Below are positions 1 through 11,151 of a stretch of 61,500 bases of DNA, piece after piece. Source of the stretch: Adiantum capillus-veneris (taxonomy: Eukaryota; Streptophyta; Polypodiopsida; Polypodiales; Pteridaceae). Made by a program: the position numbers and the translations under genes. The DNA is taken from the NCBI GenBank assembly GCA_014529385.2, contig CM043944.1:46237768-46299267 (forward strand), in the 5' to 3' direction. The notes beneath the pieces were generated by a model. It searched no databases and was not told where the DNA came from. It was given only the letters and a program-made list of their open reading frames with translations. Each line of letters opens with the position of its first letter. Position 1 is the stretch's first letter.

Positions 1-212
1 AGCTTCGCTCTCAGACACACCCCTCCCCAGTAGCTTTAGGCATCTACTTTGCCAAAGTATTGGATCATCACACAACACTAACACACAAGAAAGCTACTAG
101 CCCACTACCCCCTCTGCACACATGAGGGGAGCCTCGTGTAGATTTTATTTTTTTTGTGGTCCCATGGGTCATTTTGGCCCCCCGAGGACGTAAATACAAC
201 ATCATCATCATC
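1..212. other. Unassigned sequence left of LTR A
   Basis: No gene is recognised here. The sequence has no match to the equivalent part of the second LTR copy (11480-11690), so homology with that LTR begins near 213. Short ATC/CAT triplets sit at the junction. It is either flanking DNA or another repeat that truncates the LTR. Confidence 0.4.
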
Positions 213-875
213 AGCCCTAGCGTTTTGGAGCAGCAGGACATCCAGCGCTTTGTAGTTCCATCGCGACAAGATCCACAATAGACTCAGCATTTTCAGTTTT
301 CAGCATTCAAACTCCGCAGTAGAACCCCCGAACCTCGCAGATCTCACCTTCCTGTAGCAGATTCTTGCCGCACGGTCAGATCCAGCGTAGTTTGCAAATT
401 CAGCCTGGAAAACACAGATTTCAGCATCTGCGTTTTCAGGGCGTCGTCGTCGCATGATCGTCATCGACATCGTCATCAACATAGAGTTAGCATTCAGCAG
501 ATAAAGATTTGCAGATTTCAGCCCTTAGCGTTTTCAGATTTCAGCCAGTCTCGTCGTCTTCTCATCGTCGTCGACATCGTCGGCAAGTCCAAGCATTGTA
601 GAGATTTGTGCAATTAATATTAGACCGCTCTCGCCATAGAGAACGGGGCCTTCGGAAGAGGGTTTGATAGCTTTTCTGGTGTCGTGTTCTTCTCTCTCCA
701 TCTCTCAGTCTCAGCACCTTCATTCACAGTGTTCATCCACTTTGTTTGTGTCCATTGCACTCTCTCACTAAAGGAACGAAAGGCTCTTCCTTCCGTAAGT
801 AAAAGGAACCCTTGAGCACAGTTCGGAGCACTCATCTTGAGCAAAGTTCAGCATTCATTTCCGCTGCACCTTATA
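213..875 (+). repeat. 5'-truncated LTR of element A
   Basis: This stretch matches 11691-12354 closely over its whole length and ends in TTATA where the other copy ends in TTACA. It is followed by a primer-binding-like site at 877-888 (TGCTATCAGAGC), one base off the 12-base plant initiator-Met tRNA primer site. The U3 part present in the second LTR (11152-11690, with a TATA box) is missing, so the copy has no visible promoter. Its repeated GCGTTTT-type motifs and GTC/ATC triplets are shared with the other copy. Confidence 0.8.
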
Positions 876-3612
876 TTGCTATCAGAGCTTTGGCAGTGTT
901 CTGTATCACTCAAGGAAAGAACCAAAAGAACCACATAATTTTTTTTGCTTGTTGCAGTTGCACGTAACCCAAGACCTCTTGGGCGTGTCCATTCCTAATT
1001 GTGTTTTTGAAGAGTGACAGGAAACCCAAGAAAGAAGGGCTTGTCCAGCCTCCCCTTGTGCCTCTTTTCACTCATTGAGAGCGGACCGTGCACTTAGCTG
1101 CTGGCCAATCGACGTGAGGTGGGAAAAAGAAACCTTGGTGTGAGCGCAAGGCCGCCAAGGGGTGCGCTCGCGGAAAAGAGCAAAACTCGGGTGAATAGAA
1201 GATTCTTCTCTAACATAGATTGCAAGCGAAAGAAGAATCCAAGACCCTCAAGACCCGTAAGAACTCAAGACCCCAAAAAACCGAAGAACCCAAGACCCAC
1301 AAGATCCCAAGTTCCTCGTGAACTTAAGAACCAAAGATCACAATGTATGGTCGATGGGCATGAAAGTAGTGACAAAGAATTTCCTCACCATGGAGGTTTT
1401 CTCGACCCTCCCCCTTCGCTATCTACGCTAGGGATTGCACCAAATCCGATGGAGGCTTTGGTCAAGTCGATGATGGACATGATGGCACAACAACAAGAAG
1501 CGAATCGCGTTGCGCTGGCACAATAAGAAGCGACTCGCATTACTTTGAAACGCGAGCGCGATGCACGAAAAGAAAGAAAAGCACAAAGAAAGGAGGCAAC
1601 CGAAGAAAGACGAGCGTCCTTGGAGGCCGATCGTGAGGTTCAGAGAGACCTATGCATGCAAGAATTGGTTCGATAGGTTCTCGCCTTGAAGTCCGAGGCA
1701 GCCAAAGATGTTCGTAGTTCATCAAGTGGCGCAAGCCGAGATTCGGACTTCAACAACCCAATCACAGAGAAGATCCAGTTCAATAAGTATGATGGTAAGA
1801 TGGATGCTGCGGTTATTCATTCTTGGTTGCATCAATTTAATGCTTATTTTGCGACAACTAAGAAGACAGGAATTAGCAAGGTTTTGACGACAGCTATGTA
1901 CCTTGCCGGTGATGCCATCAATTGGTACCACGCATGGCAAGAGGCATAGTTAGCCGCGCACCTAGAGGAAGCCGACGAATTCACGCGCCTTTCCTTCAAT
2001 TTGGCTAATTTCCAAGACAAGCTCAAGGCGCGGTTTATGTCACCTCAATACCTAGCACGGTTGAAAGATGATTGGTGCGGTCTCAAGTAAAATGGTATGC
2101 CAGTTATATCTTTCTCTAATCATGTTTTGCAGCTCGGCACTCAATTACGCAAATCTGATGCTGAGCGCAAGGAGGCATTCCTTTATGGATTGGACGAGTA
2201 TATCAAGTATGATGTCGAGGTGCTCGATCCAATCGATCTCAAGAAGGCGGTAGCGATTGCTCTCGTACAGGAGATGAAGCACAACAAGGAAAAGCCTAAG
2301 GAAAACAAGACTTCTATAAGTACCTCTCAGACTTTTTAAAACCCTCAGAACTGTAAGAACTGTAAGAATGGTAAGAACGGTAACTCTTCTAACCAATCTT
2401 CCAATAGTCTCTCAGAAAAGAACTCTCAAAGTGAACCTAAGGGTATAGCTAACACCATGGTTAAACCTAAGCTCACTCCGTATGAAAAGGTAACACAAGG
2501 AATTTTAGGAGGATACATCACGTCGGAAGAGCAAAGCACTTATTCTAAGGAAGTTCGTTGTTTTCATTATCACATTAAGGGTCACATAAAAAGAATACGT
2601 CCTAAGCTTGAATCGAATGAATCTAAAGAATCCACAAAACCCCCTTCCTCTTAAATGCAATCAATCACAACATGAGTGTGCCCCAAGTTTCTCATGACCC
2701 TCCCATTGATGAGTCTCTCTCTAAATGTTATGGTCATATGACAAGGCAACGTTTTATCATATTGTTTGACCTAGACAGTATGCATGATATCGATTAGTCC
2801 CTCTCTTGTTTAGAGAGCCCCCTTAGAGGTTAGTCAGAAATCTCCTCTTGAGGTCTCTGGCTTCGCTCCCAGTACGGATTCTCTCATCACGAAGGAGTGC
2901 TTTGATGTGGTGTTTACAGTTCGACAAGCTGCTTTTTGTAGAAAATTTTTAGTCTCTCATGTGATATGATTTTGGGCATTCGATGGTTTTGTGAGCATAA
3001 CCCTCTCATTGATTGGGCGGAAAATACGTTCACTTTCAATACCAAAAGTGACTCTCCCATTGTCATTCGCGGAGAGCATGTTGTTCATTCTCCATCTCTC
3101 ATTTCTAATGTGCAGGCGAAGATTGAACGGATTCAGGAGAAGAAGACTCTCTCGGTCTCGTCTTCTCCAAAGCATGATACACAGGAATTGCCTGATTATG
3201 ATAAGCATGATGAATTGCATGATAATGATGAGCATGATGATTTGGATGATTAGGACAAGCATGATGATTTGCATGATGATCAAGATGTGATTTCTCACGA
3301 GCATGATGATTTGTATGAAGACGATGTGATTGTTCACAAGAAGGATGGGTTAGTTGCTAACCTCATTGCATATTTGATCAATCACGAAGAACCGATCTTG
3401 GCTGTCGAGTCAAGGTCAAAAGAACCCCCACAGGAAGATTCGACCAATCAGGAAGAACCGATCTTGGCTCTCGAGCCTAGGTCCAAAGAACCCTCACAGG
3501 AAGTACTATATGTTCGCATGATTAGTCAGCACGCATTGTTCGAATGTTTCATTCGTGATTGTTTCCTGTATTTTAGTCAACGTCTTTATGTGATCCCTTT
3601 TCCTAGGCATGC
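876..3612 (+). pseudogene. Element A leader, gag and protease remnant (Ty3/gypsy-like)
   Basis: The leader and a Pro/Lys-rich N-terminus (about 1119-1330) are shared with element B, after which the two diverge. A gag core is visible at 1740-1950 (NPITEKIQFNKYDGK, then MYLAGDAINWYHAW) and continues to about 2340. The CCHC knuckle near 2555-2620 has lost cysteines (CFHYHIKGH). A protease C-terminus (ILGIRWFCEHNPLIDWAE) lies at 2966-3020. It is followed by an Asp/His-rich spacer at 3170-3330 and a short repeated Glu/Pro segment (EEPILAxExRSKEP). Stops and frameshifts occur throughout, for example TAA at 1525 and TAG at 1947. No reverse transcriptase or integrase follows. The frame is cut at 3612 by LARD1. 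Confidence 0.65.
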
Positions 3613-5579
3613 TGCTGCTAAATAGGCTTTATCTGAGATAAAAATAATTCTAAATGAATTATTGGATTTATAAGTGAGAGGGTTTTCTCGCTTGGAACAC
3701 CAAGAAAAATAATTCTAAATCAATTATTGGAATTTTAAGTGAGAGGGTTTTTCTCACTGGAGACATCCGAGTACAGAGTATTCCTAGTGCGTCATTCAAA
3801 GTAATGACGGGAGCACTGAGAACGGGAATATCTGTAAGGCCACCGGGAACGGGTACTTCTGATGCGTCACATCGGATGGGTGACAGAGAGCATTGGAAAG
3901 AAGTATCCGACCATTCGGGAACGGACATCTCTGATGGGTCATAGGATAGGTGACAGAGCATCGTGAAGGAGATTGTACCGTAAGTTCGGTAGGAAAGGAC
4001 TAGGTGATGGGTATTCCTAATGCGTCCCAAGGTGGGTGACGGGTGCATCGAAAAGGGGATATCCATTGTCAAGAGGAAATTCCGAATTGTGTTGGAATTG
4101 TGCACAAGGAAAAGCAAGCACTTGAATGAAGATGGGTTCACAGGAAACTTTGAGGAAAAACAGATGCTTTCTGAGAAAGCGGGATTGCTTTTCGGAAAAG
4201 TAGATGCTTTTCCGCGAGAAAGTCTATGTCTGCATTGCAACTGTGCGTGTGATTGTATCTAGGGATGCCTGGGAAGTGCTGTGAAAGCATTATTTTTAAC
4301 TTATAAAGTTTTATTAAGTTTTTTTGGACAGATTCAAAGTATTTTTAAAATATGCCGGCCGCCCACTTATTAAGTGGGCAGCCATCTGATAAATAAGGCA
4401 AGAGATCAGCCAAGGTTTTCTCTCTCTCTTTTTTTGACAGAACATCAGTAAAATAAAAGAAAAGAAAAAGAAAAAAAAAAAGACCGCCGCGATCTCTACG
4501 CGAGCAGCTATTTGCGTCCATGGCTAGGAGGTACTATAAAATCATCACATGCCCTTACTCAGAGGAGAGGATCAGTTTTTGCAAGAAGGAGATGCTACTG
4601 CAGAGTTCACCCGCAAAGAAGACGTTTGCCTGTGATGCTCATGATTGTCCCAAGTGTACCCGATGTCGCCAAGACCCAGTGCGCGAGTTCCCTCGTGAAG
4701 AAGTGCCTACAGAGCGTGTTTCCATCGCGACAAGCTGCTGTTTTTCTCTCCCATAAACGTCGTAGACGGGGTTGATTTACGTGAAGGAACTCGAGAACAC
4801 ACCTTTTTTGTGTGTAGGATTTGAAGAGAGGATTTTCTATGTAGAGATCTTTTCCGGGAAATTGCTTTTCGAGAACCGAGTTGCGTTTCGAGCATCGAGA
4901 CTTTGAAGGTAACGATTTTCATGTTATGATCTCTGAGTATTTGATTGCAGGTGTACTTCCTCTTTGTGAGGGAGTAGGAGCAGAGGAAGGCATGAGCCTC
5001 TGTAGGAGAAAAGCGCTCTGAGGAACTAGAGCCAGATCAGCCCAAGGGTTTTGTACCCGAGTTTGGGAAGTAGATCCAGGGATCGGAGAGAGGTAGTCTC
5101 TCAAGTTGTGATCCGGAAGTTTGGATTCTCAAGTAAGGATTTCGTGTCCGAGAAAGCAGAGTTGTTCTGCGGGAAGAGGACTCCGGAAACAGAGTTCGAA
5201 AAGGGATGTCATGCCTTGAGTCTAGAAGGTGAGATCCAGAGGCGAGAACCTTGTTTCTCAAGGATTTGGAATAAGGAACGGAAGTTCCGTGGAATAGGGT
5301 TTTGCCGTAGGAATCGGAAGGCGAGGCTTCTAGGAACCATCAAGTCTTATTCTAGAACGAACGTTGTAATACGTTCGGTTCAAGTGCTTGTATAGACTTC
5401 TCCTCAGTAATAAAGATATTATTACGGGGGGGGGACCAACCCATCTTCTGGTCCCCAGTATTGTGTCGATCTTCTCACTCTCTATCTATTTCTCTCTATA
5501 TCCTTTGGCTTCAGTATTAAGTGATTAATTCTATTTCTCCGACTATATTTTATATCGCTATGCGCTCCCGTTTGTGACA
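3613..5579 (+). repeat. LARD1 left LTR
   Basis: The LTR begins TGCTGCTAAATAGG, where the right copy has TGTTGCTAAATTGG, and ends CGTTTGTGACA. U3 holds four imperfect repeats built on TGCGTC...GGGTGAC...GCATCG, starting near 3787, 3861, 3931 and 4019. It also has a 9-bp palindrome at 4361-4379 and a TATA box at 4534-4541 (CTATAAAA). AATAAA lies at 5409-5414, followed by a G-run and a hairpin at 5431-5456. This order implies U3 of roughly 950 bp and a long R-U5. The minus-strand reading frame at 3668-4240 reflects the internal repeats and is not considered a gene. Confidence 0.9.
5409..5456 (+). promoter_or_regulatory. AATAAA, G-run and hairpin in LARD1 left LTR
   Basis: AATAAA (5409-5414), a run of nine G (5426-5434, continuing into the stem), then an inverted repeat GGGGACCA/TGGTCCCC with a 10-base loop (5431-5456). 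It is repeated at 10353-10378 and 29463-29488. It is likely the RNA 3'-end processing region of the LTR. Confidence 0.7.
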
Positions 5580-8523
5580 GTGGTATCAAAGTATAGTCTC
5601 CTCTCTTTCTCTGTAAAGGAGGACGACTCTAGGAAGATACGGGAAGAAGGCATGACAAGGCAAGAGAGATGTAAGCAGGAGTAACCCTAAGTCTTGCAAG
5701 AAAAAGCTCGCAGAGTTGGGAAATTTTTTCTCTCTGCAAGAAGTTGACACAAGACTTGGAATTCTTTCAGAACGTGACAAGAGCATGATGCTCAAGAACC
5801 TAGAGAATCCAAGGAGTGGAATGCTCAAGATCCTTCAGAATCCAAAAGATATCCATGAACATCAATCTAGAACCATAGCCAAGAAATCTTGTTATTTCGG
5901 GAAGGTTATGAAGGTCTCTAGACCTAGGAACACTCAAGTCAAGTTTGATACTTTTGATGGAAGGGAAGATGTCCCGAAAGCTATCGCTTTCATTCGACAG
6001 TTTGAAGATGCCTTTGCAAACGGCAATTTCTCAAAAGCGTTGAAGGTGAGGCATGTGACCAAACACCTCAAGGGGAATTGCAAGTACTTGGGAGTATACC
6101 AAAGCTATGCAAGGAACTTACAACGAGACTTGGATTCAATTCAAGGCTGAATTTTCCGACAAATTTTTTTCCTCTATGCTTTGAGAAAGGCATCCAAGAA
6201 GATTGGGATTGGTTTGCCCAATAGGAACACGAGTGAGTCAAAACAAGTAGTGGTTCACTCTTGCCAAGGTAGCTCCACTCTCGACCCTCTCTGAGAGAGG
6301 AAAGATGAAGAAATTCAACAAAGGACTTTTGCCCGAATTTTTTAGACGCATCTGCAAAATACTTTGCAACAGATGGTAGAGTCAACAATAAAAGCTGAAA
6401 TTGTACACCTTAGTGTACATAGAATCCAATCCCCGTAGTGGAACGAGAACCATTGAACACAGAAAGTTTGGAGTAAGGGAATTCAATCTAACTCTCGAGT
6501 TCTTGAATAGAAGACCCTCGAACTTTAAGTAAGAGGGCAGGTTTTTGATCAAAGTTAAATCTTTGAGGAACTCATAAAATGTGTATTGCTTTTATGCACG
6601 AGATATGCACGTGTCTCTCCTGGACAATCACTCTCGAGTATTTATGAGAGTAGGATCAATTTGAAACATTGATTTCTGAGATGAGTTGGTTTGCTCAACT
6701 AGTCGAAAGGTCAACTATTGATCTGGTATCCGGTAGTTCTCTAACAAATTACCTGCTATTGCGGGTAGGACGGCAGAAAGGAAGGAATCATCTCGCGATG
6801 TCAAGCAACAAAAGCTTTCACTAAGCTTGAGTACCTTATGAACCAATACTCCTTACCCAGGAAAATATGGTAGTGCTTTTGGCACAAGTGAATGAACACT
6901 CTCTTTTTGAGTAAAAGAGCAAGAGATTGCTACGGCTTGTGCTCGAGGAATCCAAGGATTGAAATACTAGCTTATTTGATGACCGGGTTTTTCTCTAAGA
7001 ACGAGCAAAGGAATCGTCAGGTTGAGCGTCTTCGCTCTAAGGATCTTACGAAGGGAAGGAAATTTCCCAGCTTCACTGAAACTCTAACATAGCTTAAGAA
7101 TTATGTACACCATTGAGTACATGGATAACACCCGAAGATGCAGACCTATGCTAAGGAATTGGACGGGAGTTTGTTATACTCTCTTGAGCGCCTTTTTGCG
7201 CGCAAGGATATTCCGACACGAGAATCTCTATTTGAGATGTGTTTAGTAGAAGGAATTTGAGTTTCTGTACGAAGAAGAGGTTTGCTGATGGTCGTTGATC
7301 ATTGAGTACGCTATGTGCTTTTACCATTACAGTAGTAACTTTTGGTTGCAATGTATGTTTCTCCATGAGCATGTCAAGTAGCATTTACACGATGCTGGAA
7401 TAAATTCGAACTACTATGCTCGTAAGTATATAGTTCGCCAACCGTTTCAAAATGGTAAGAATTACATATGGGAGAACATCCTTGAGAATTAAAGAGGGTT
7501 CTCTCTTTTGTGAACCAGGTTTGAACGTACGTTCAGAAAATGCTATGGGTAGAATCCTATCTGCTTGAGATTTTGCAAGGCATCATTGATGCTCGCAAGG
7601 TGAATTATTTTTGATGATTTTGTAAGGAAGAGACTCTAATGGGGGTTTCAGAAAACACGGCTGGTGGTAATAACTCGTAGGAGGAAAAGATTGGAACGAA
7701 GTGCCACTGTTCTTAAGGAACCTTCGGATTGGAACTGTCCGCTTACGTTGAGCGACGGCCCGGAACAAGAACCTTCTTTAAGGTGATCGCAAATTGTGAA
7801 AGAAAGACATCGAGCTTAATGCTCTATGACTTGGGCATTCCCTATGTGGGAGGACACAAGAGGTTTAATACCCTCTGGGCTAACAACGCAGGATTATGCG
7901 CAAGGACAGATACCTAGATTGATTTCTAGGAAGATTATTTTTCTCAAATTTGAGAAGATGGAATCAAGTTAACAGTCTCTCGGATAAGGAAACTTTGGAT
8001 CAGAACAATTGGCCAACCCAAAGCAAAGGCCCGGAATAAGAACTTACTTTGGTAAGATGACACACTTTGTCTGCCCCCACAGAAAGATTCACATGAGCTT
8101 AATGCTCTCGACATGCCCTATACGGGAGGACAAAAGAGGTTTAATATCCTCAAGACTAATAACGCAAGGTTATGCGCAAGGACATAGACCTAAATTGATT
8201 TTTAGGAGGATTATTCTTCTCAAGATTGAGAAGGTGGAATTGAGTTAACAGATTCTCGGAAACACGCGAATGACAAGTTTTTACATGGCTTGTAAGTTTT
8301 ATGAATGGTGAAGGATATCCTCGAGGCACTAGAGGAAGGACATGAATTGGTAAGGTAAGTATTGAATTATGAATTTTTTTGTTTAATTTCCTTTTTAAGT
8401 TCTCTACTGAGAAAGGACCGGCTCAACTCACCATTGAGCAAGATTTGGAATTTTTTCCGGTTTCTCCCCGTTAGTTCTGTTAGACCTCTACAATTGAGGA
8501 CAATTGTTTATAAGTGAGAGGGA
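5580..8523 (+). pseudogene. LARD1 interior with gag remnant
   Basis: A primer-binding site is at 5581-5592 (TGGTATCAAAGT). A 144-codon open stretch at 5716-6150 contains a retrotransposon gag core (VKFDTFDGREDVPKAIAFIR, then KVRHVTKHLKGN) resembling the gag of elements B and C, and it stops early. The remaining 2.3 kb shows no domain I can name. A 271-bp tandem duplication sits at 7714-8255. The interior probably keeps only the cis sequences needed for reverse transcription and packaging. Confidence 0.7.
7714..8255 (+). repeat. Tandem duplication, about 271-bp unit, two copies
   Basis: Unit 1 (7714-7984) and unit 2 (7985-8255) share the same succession of blocks: GGCCCGGAA(C/T)AAGAAC, AGCTTAATGCTCT, GGAGGACA, AAGAGGTTTAATA, ACGCA(G)G(A/G)TTATGCGCAAGGACA and TCTC(A)A(A/G)(A)TTGAGAAG. 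Divergence is obvious by eye, so the duplication is not recent. No coding function is seen. Confidence 0.8.
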
Positions 8524-10501
8524 TGTTGCTAAATTGGCTTTATCTGACATAAAAATAATTCTAAATGAATTATTGGATTTATAAGTGAGGGTTTTCTCGC
8601 TTGGAACACCAGGTAAAATTATTTTGAATGAATTATTGGAATTTTAAGTGAGAGGGTTTTTCTCACCGGAGACATCCGAGTACAGAGTATTCCTAGTGCG
8701 TCATTCATAGTAATGATGGGAGCACTGAGAACGGGAATATCTGTAAGGCCACAGGGAACGGGTACTTCTGATGCGTCACATCGGATGGGTGACGGGGAGT
8801 ATCGGAAAGAAGTATCCGACCATCCGGGAATAGACATCTCTGATGCGTCATAGGATGGGTGACATAGAGCATCATGAAGGAGATTGTACTGTAAGTTCTG
8901 TAGGAAAGGACTAGATGATGGGTATTCCTGATGCGTCGCAAGGTGGGTGACGGGTGCATCGAAAAGGGCATATCCATAGTCAAGAGGAAATTCCGAACTG
9001 TGTTGGAATTGTGCACAAGGAAAAGCAAGCACTTGAATGAAGATGGGTTCAGAGGAAACTTTGAGGAAAAACAGATGCTTTCTGAGAAAGCGGGATCGCT
9101 TTTCCGAAAAGCAGATGCTTTTCCGAGAGGAAGTCTATGTCTGCATTGCAACTGTGCGTGTGATTGCATCCAGGGACGCCTGGGAAGTGCCGTGAAGGCA
9201 TTGTTTTTAACTTATAAGGTTCTATTGAGTTTTTTGGGTTGATTCAAAGTATTTTTAAAATATGCCGGCCGCCCACTTATTAAGTGGGCAGCCATCTAAT
9301 AAATTAGGCAAGAGATCAGCCAACGTTTTCTCTCTCTCTTTTTTTGGCAGAACATCGGTAAAAGAAAAAAAAGAAAAAAAAAAAACGGCCGCGATCTCTA
9401 CGCAAGCAGCTATTCGTGCCCTTGGCCAGGAGCTATAAAAGCATCACATGCCCTCACTCAGAGGAGAGGATCAGTTTTTGCAAGAAGGAGATGCTGCTGC
9501 AGAGTTCACCCGCAAAGAAGACGTATGCCGGTGATGCCCATGACTGTCCCAAGCGTACCCGATGTCGCCAAGACCCAGTGCACGGGTTCCCTCGCGAAGA
9601 AGTGCCTATGGAGCGTGTTTCCATCGCGACAAGCTGCTGTTTTTCTCTGTTTTCAGCCCATAAATGTCGTAGACGGGGCTGATTTACGAGAAGGAACGAG
9701 AGAACACACTTTTTTTGTGTGTAGGATTTGAAGAGAGGATTTTTTATGTAGACATCTCTTCCGGGGAATTGCTTTTCGAGAACCGAGTTGCATCTTGAGC
9801 GTCGAGACTTTGAAGGTAACGATTTTCATGTTATGATGTCTGAGTATTTGATTGCTGGTGTACTGCCCCTTCGTGAGGGAGTAGGAGCAGAGGAAGGCAT
9901 GAGCCTCTGCAAGAGAAGCGCTCTGAGGAATTAGAGCTAGATCAGCCCAAGGGTTTCGTACCCGAGTTTAGGAAGTAGATTCAGGGATCGGAGAGAGGTA
10001 GTCTCTTAAGTCGTGATCCGGAAGTTGGGATTCCCAGGTAAGGACTTCGTGTCCGGGAAAGCAGAGTTGTTCTGTGGGAAGAGGACTCTGGAAACAGAGT
10101 TGGAAAAGAGAGTTGGAGGGATGTCATGCCCTGAGTCTAGAAGGTGAGATCCAGAGACGAGTACCTTGGTTCTCAAGGATTTGGAATAAGGAACGGAAGT
10201 TCCTTAGAATAAGGTTTTGTCCTAGGAATCGGAAGCCGAGGCTTCTGGGAACCATCAATTCTTATTCTAGAACGAATGTGGTAATACGTTCGGTTCAAGT
10301 GCTTGTATACACTTCTCCTCGGTAATAAAGATACTATTACCGAGGGGGGGGGGGGGACCAGCCCATCTTCTGGTCCCCAGTATTGTGTCGATCTTCTCAC
10401 TCTCTATCTATTTCTCTCTATATCCTTTGGCTTGAGTAGTAAGTGATAAATTCTATTTATCCAAGTATATTTTATATTGTTATGCGCTCCCGTTTGTGAC
10501 A
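8524..10501 (+). repeat. LARD1 right LTR
   Basis: This copy is nearly collinear with 3613-5579 and carries the same U3 repeats, palindrome (9271-9289), TATA box (9433-9440), AATAAA and hairpin (10353-10378). It differs by scattered substitutions and a longer G-run. It is preceded by the polypurine tract and followed by the CATGC target duplication. The two LTRs were identical at insertion, so their divergence dates the insertion. Confidence 0.9.
10353..10378 (+). promoter_or_regulatory. Hairpin in LARD1 right LTR
   Basis: Inverted repeat GGGGACCAG/CTGGTCCCC with an 8-base loop, preceded by a longer G-run and AATAAA. Same position in the LTR as 5431-5456. Confidence 0.7.
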
Positions 10502-11151
10502 CATGCCATATTGTACGTTGAGCACGATTCACTCATGAATGAGCACGGATGTATGCGGATTTCTCATGAAAAGCTGAAAAGTATGCATTTTAGGAAGTCA
10601 CATTCCATGTCTCTTCCTTGGCACGACACAGTCGTAGAAAGAGCAAAAGAAGGATTGAGCATCAAAGCATCCGCATTTCCATTGTGTTTTGCCACAGTTG
10701 ATTGATTTAGATTAGAAAGTCAAGATTCGACCCCATTGTTTGCGTGTGTTTGATAAACAGTTTGGCCCTCTGTCACTTTGTTCATATGCATTGCATGCAC
10801 AGTTTGTTCGAAGGAATAGTATTTTTCCAGTCACTTTACATGGAATGGGTATGTTCATGTTTTTGTGTTGGAAGTGGTTTTAGGAATTTTCATCATCTGA
10901 GATTCTTGAAGAAGGTAGATGCATGACTATCGACGAAGTTGAAGCATTGAAGAAACGCCAAAAGACTTTGTGTCGCTTTTGGCGCGGCCCAAAGAAGCAA
11001 GCGTTGCAGACCTTTAGGAAGGTAAAGTATCGCATGACCCACGCATCAGAGTGGGCCGGCGAAGAGTTCTTTCAAGATTCCGGATACTATTGGCGATCTC
11101 CCTCGACGCCATACAGTTCGGTACTAGTTTCTCACTTTGAAAAGGAGGGGA
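10502..11151 (+). other. Element A 3' interior and polypurine tract
   Basis: After the LARD1 target duplication the interior of A resumes. A short open stretch at 10496-10705 and another at 10923-11225 show no recognised domain. No RT, RNase H or integrase is present, so A was itself pol-less. The polypurine tract AAAAGGAGGGGA ends at 11151, directly before the LTR. Confidence 0.6.

Larger units (their letters stand above)
3613..10501 (+). mobile_element. LARD1: 6.9-kb non-autonomous LTR element nested in A
   Basis: Two LTRs of about 2 kb (3613-5579 and 8524-10501) start with TG and end in TGTGACA. They enclose 2.9 kb with a gag remnant but no recognisable protease, RT or integrase. The target duplication CATGC is present on both sides (3608-3612 and 10502-10506), so the insertion boundaries are firm. 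A primer-binding site lies at 5581-5592 and a purine tract (GTGAGAGGGA) just before the right LTR. Large LTRs around a pol-less interior are the hallmark of large retrotransposon derivatives, which move with proteins supplied by another element. The LTR ends and leader resemble element C (29200-29640), a plausible helper lineage. Confidence 0.9.

Noticed and set aside
3668-4240. 190-codon minus-strand frame in the LARD1 left LTR, with counterparts at 8619-9169
   Set aside because: It follows the U3 subrepeats antisense and is broken into two frames in the other LTR; no domain is recognisable.
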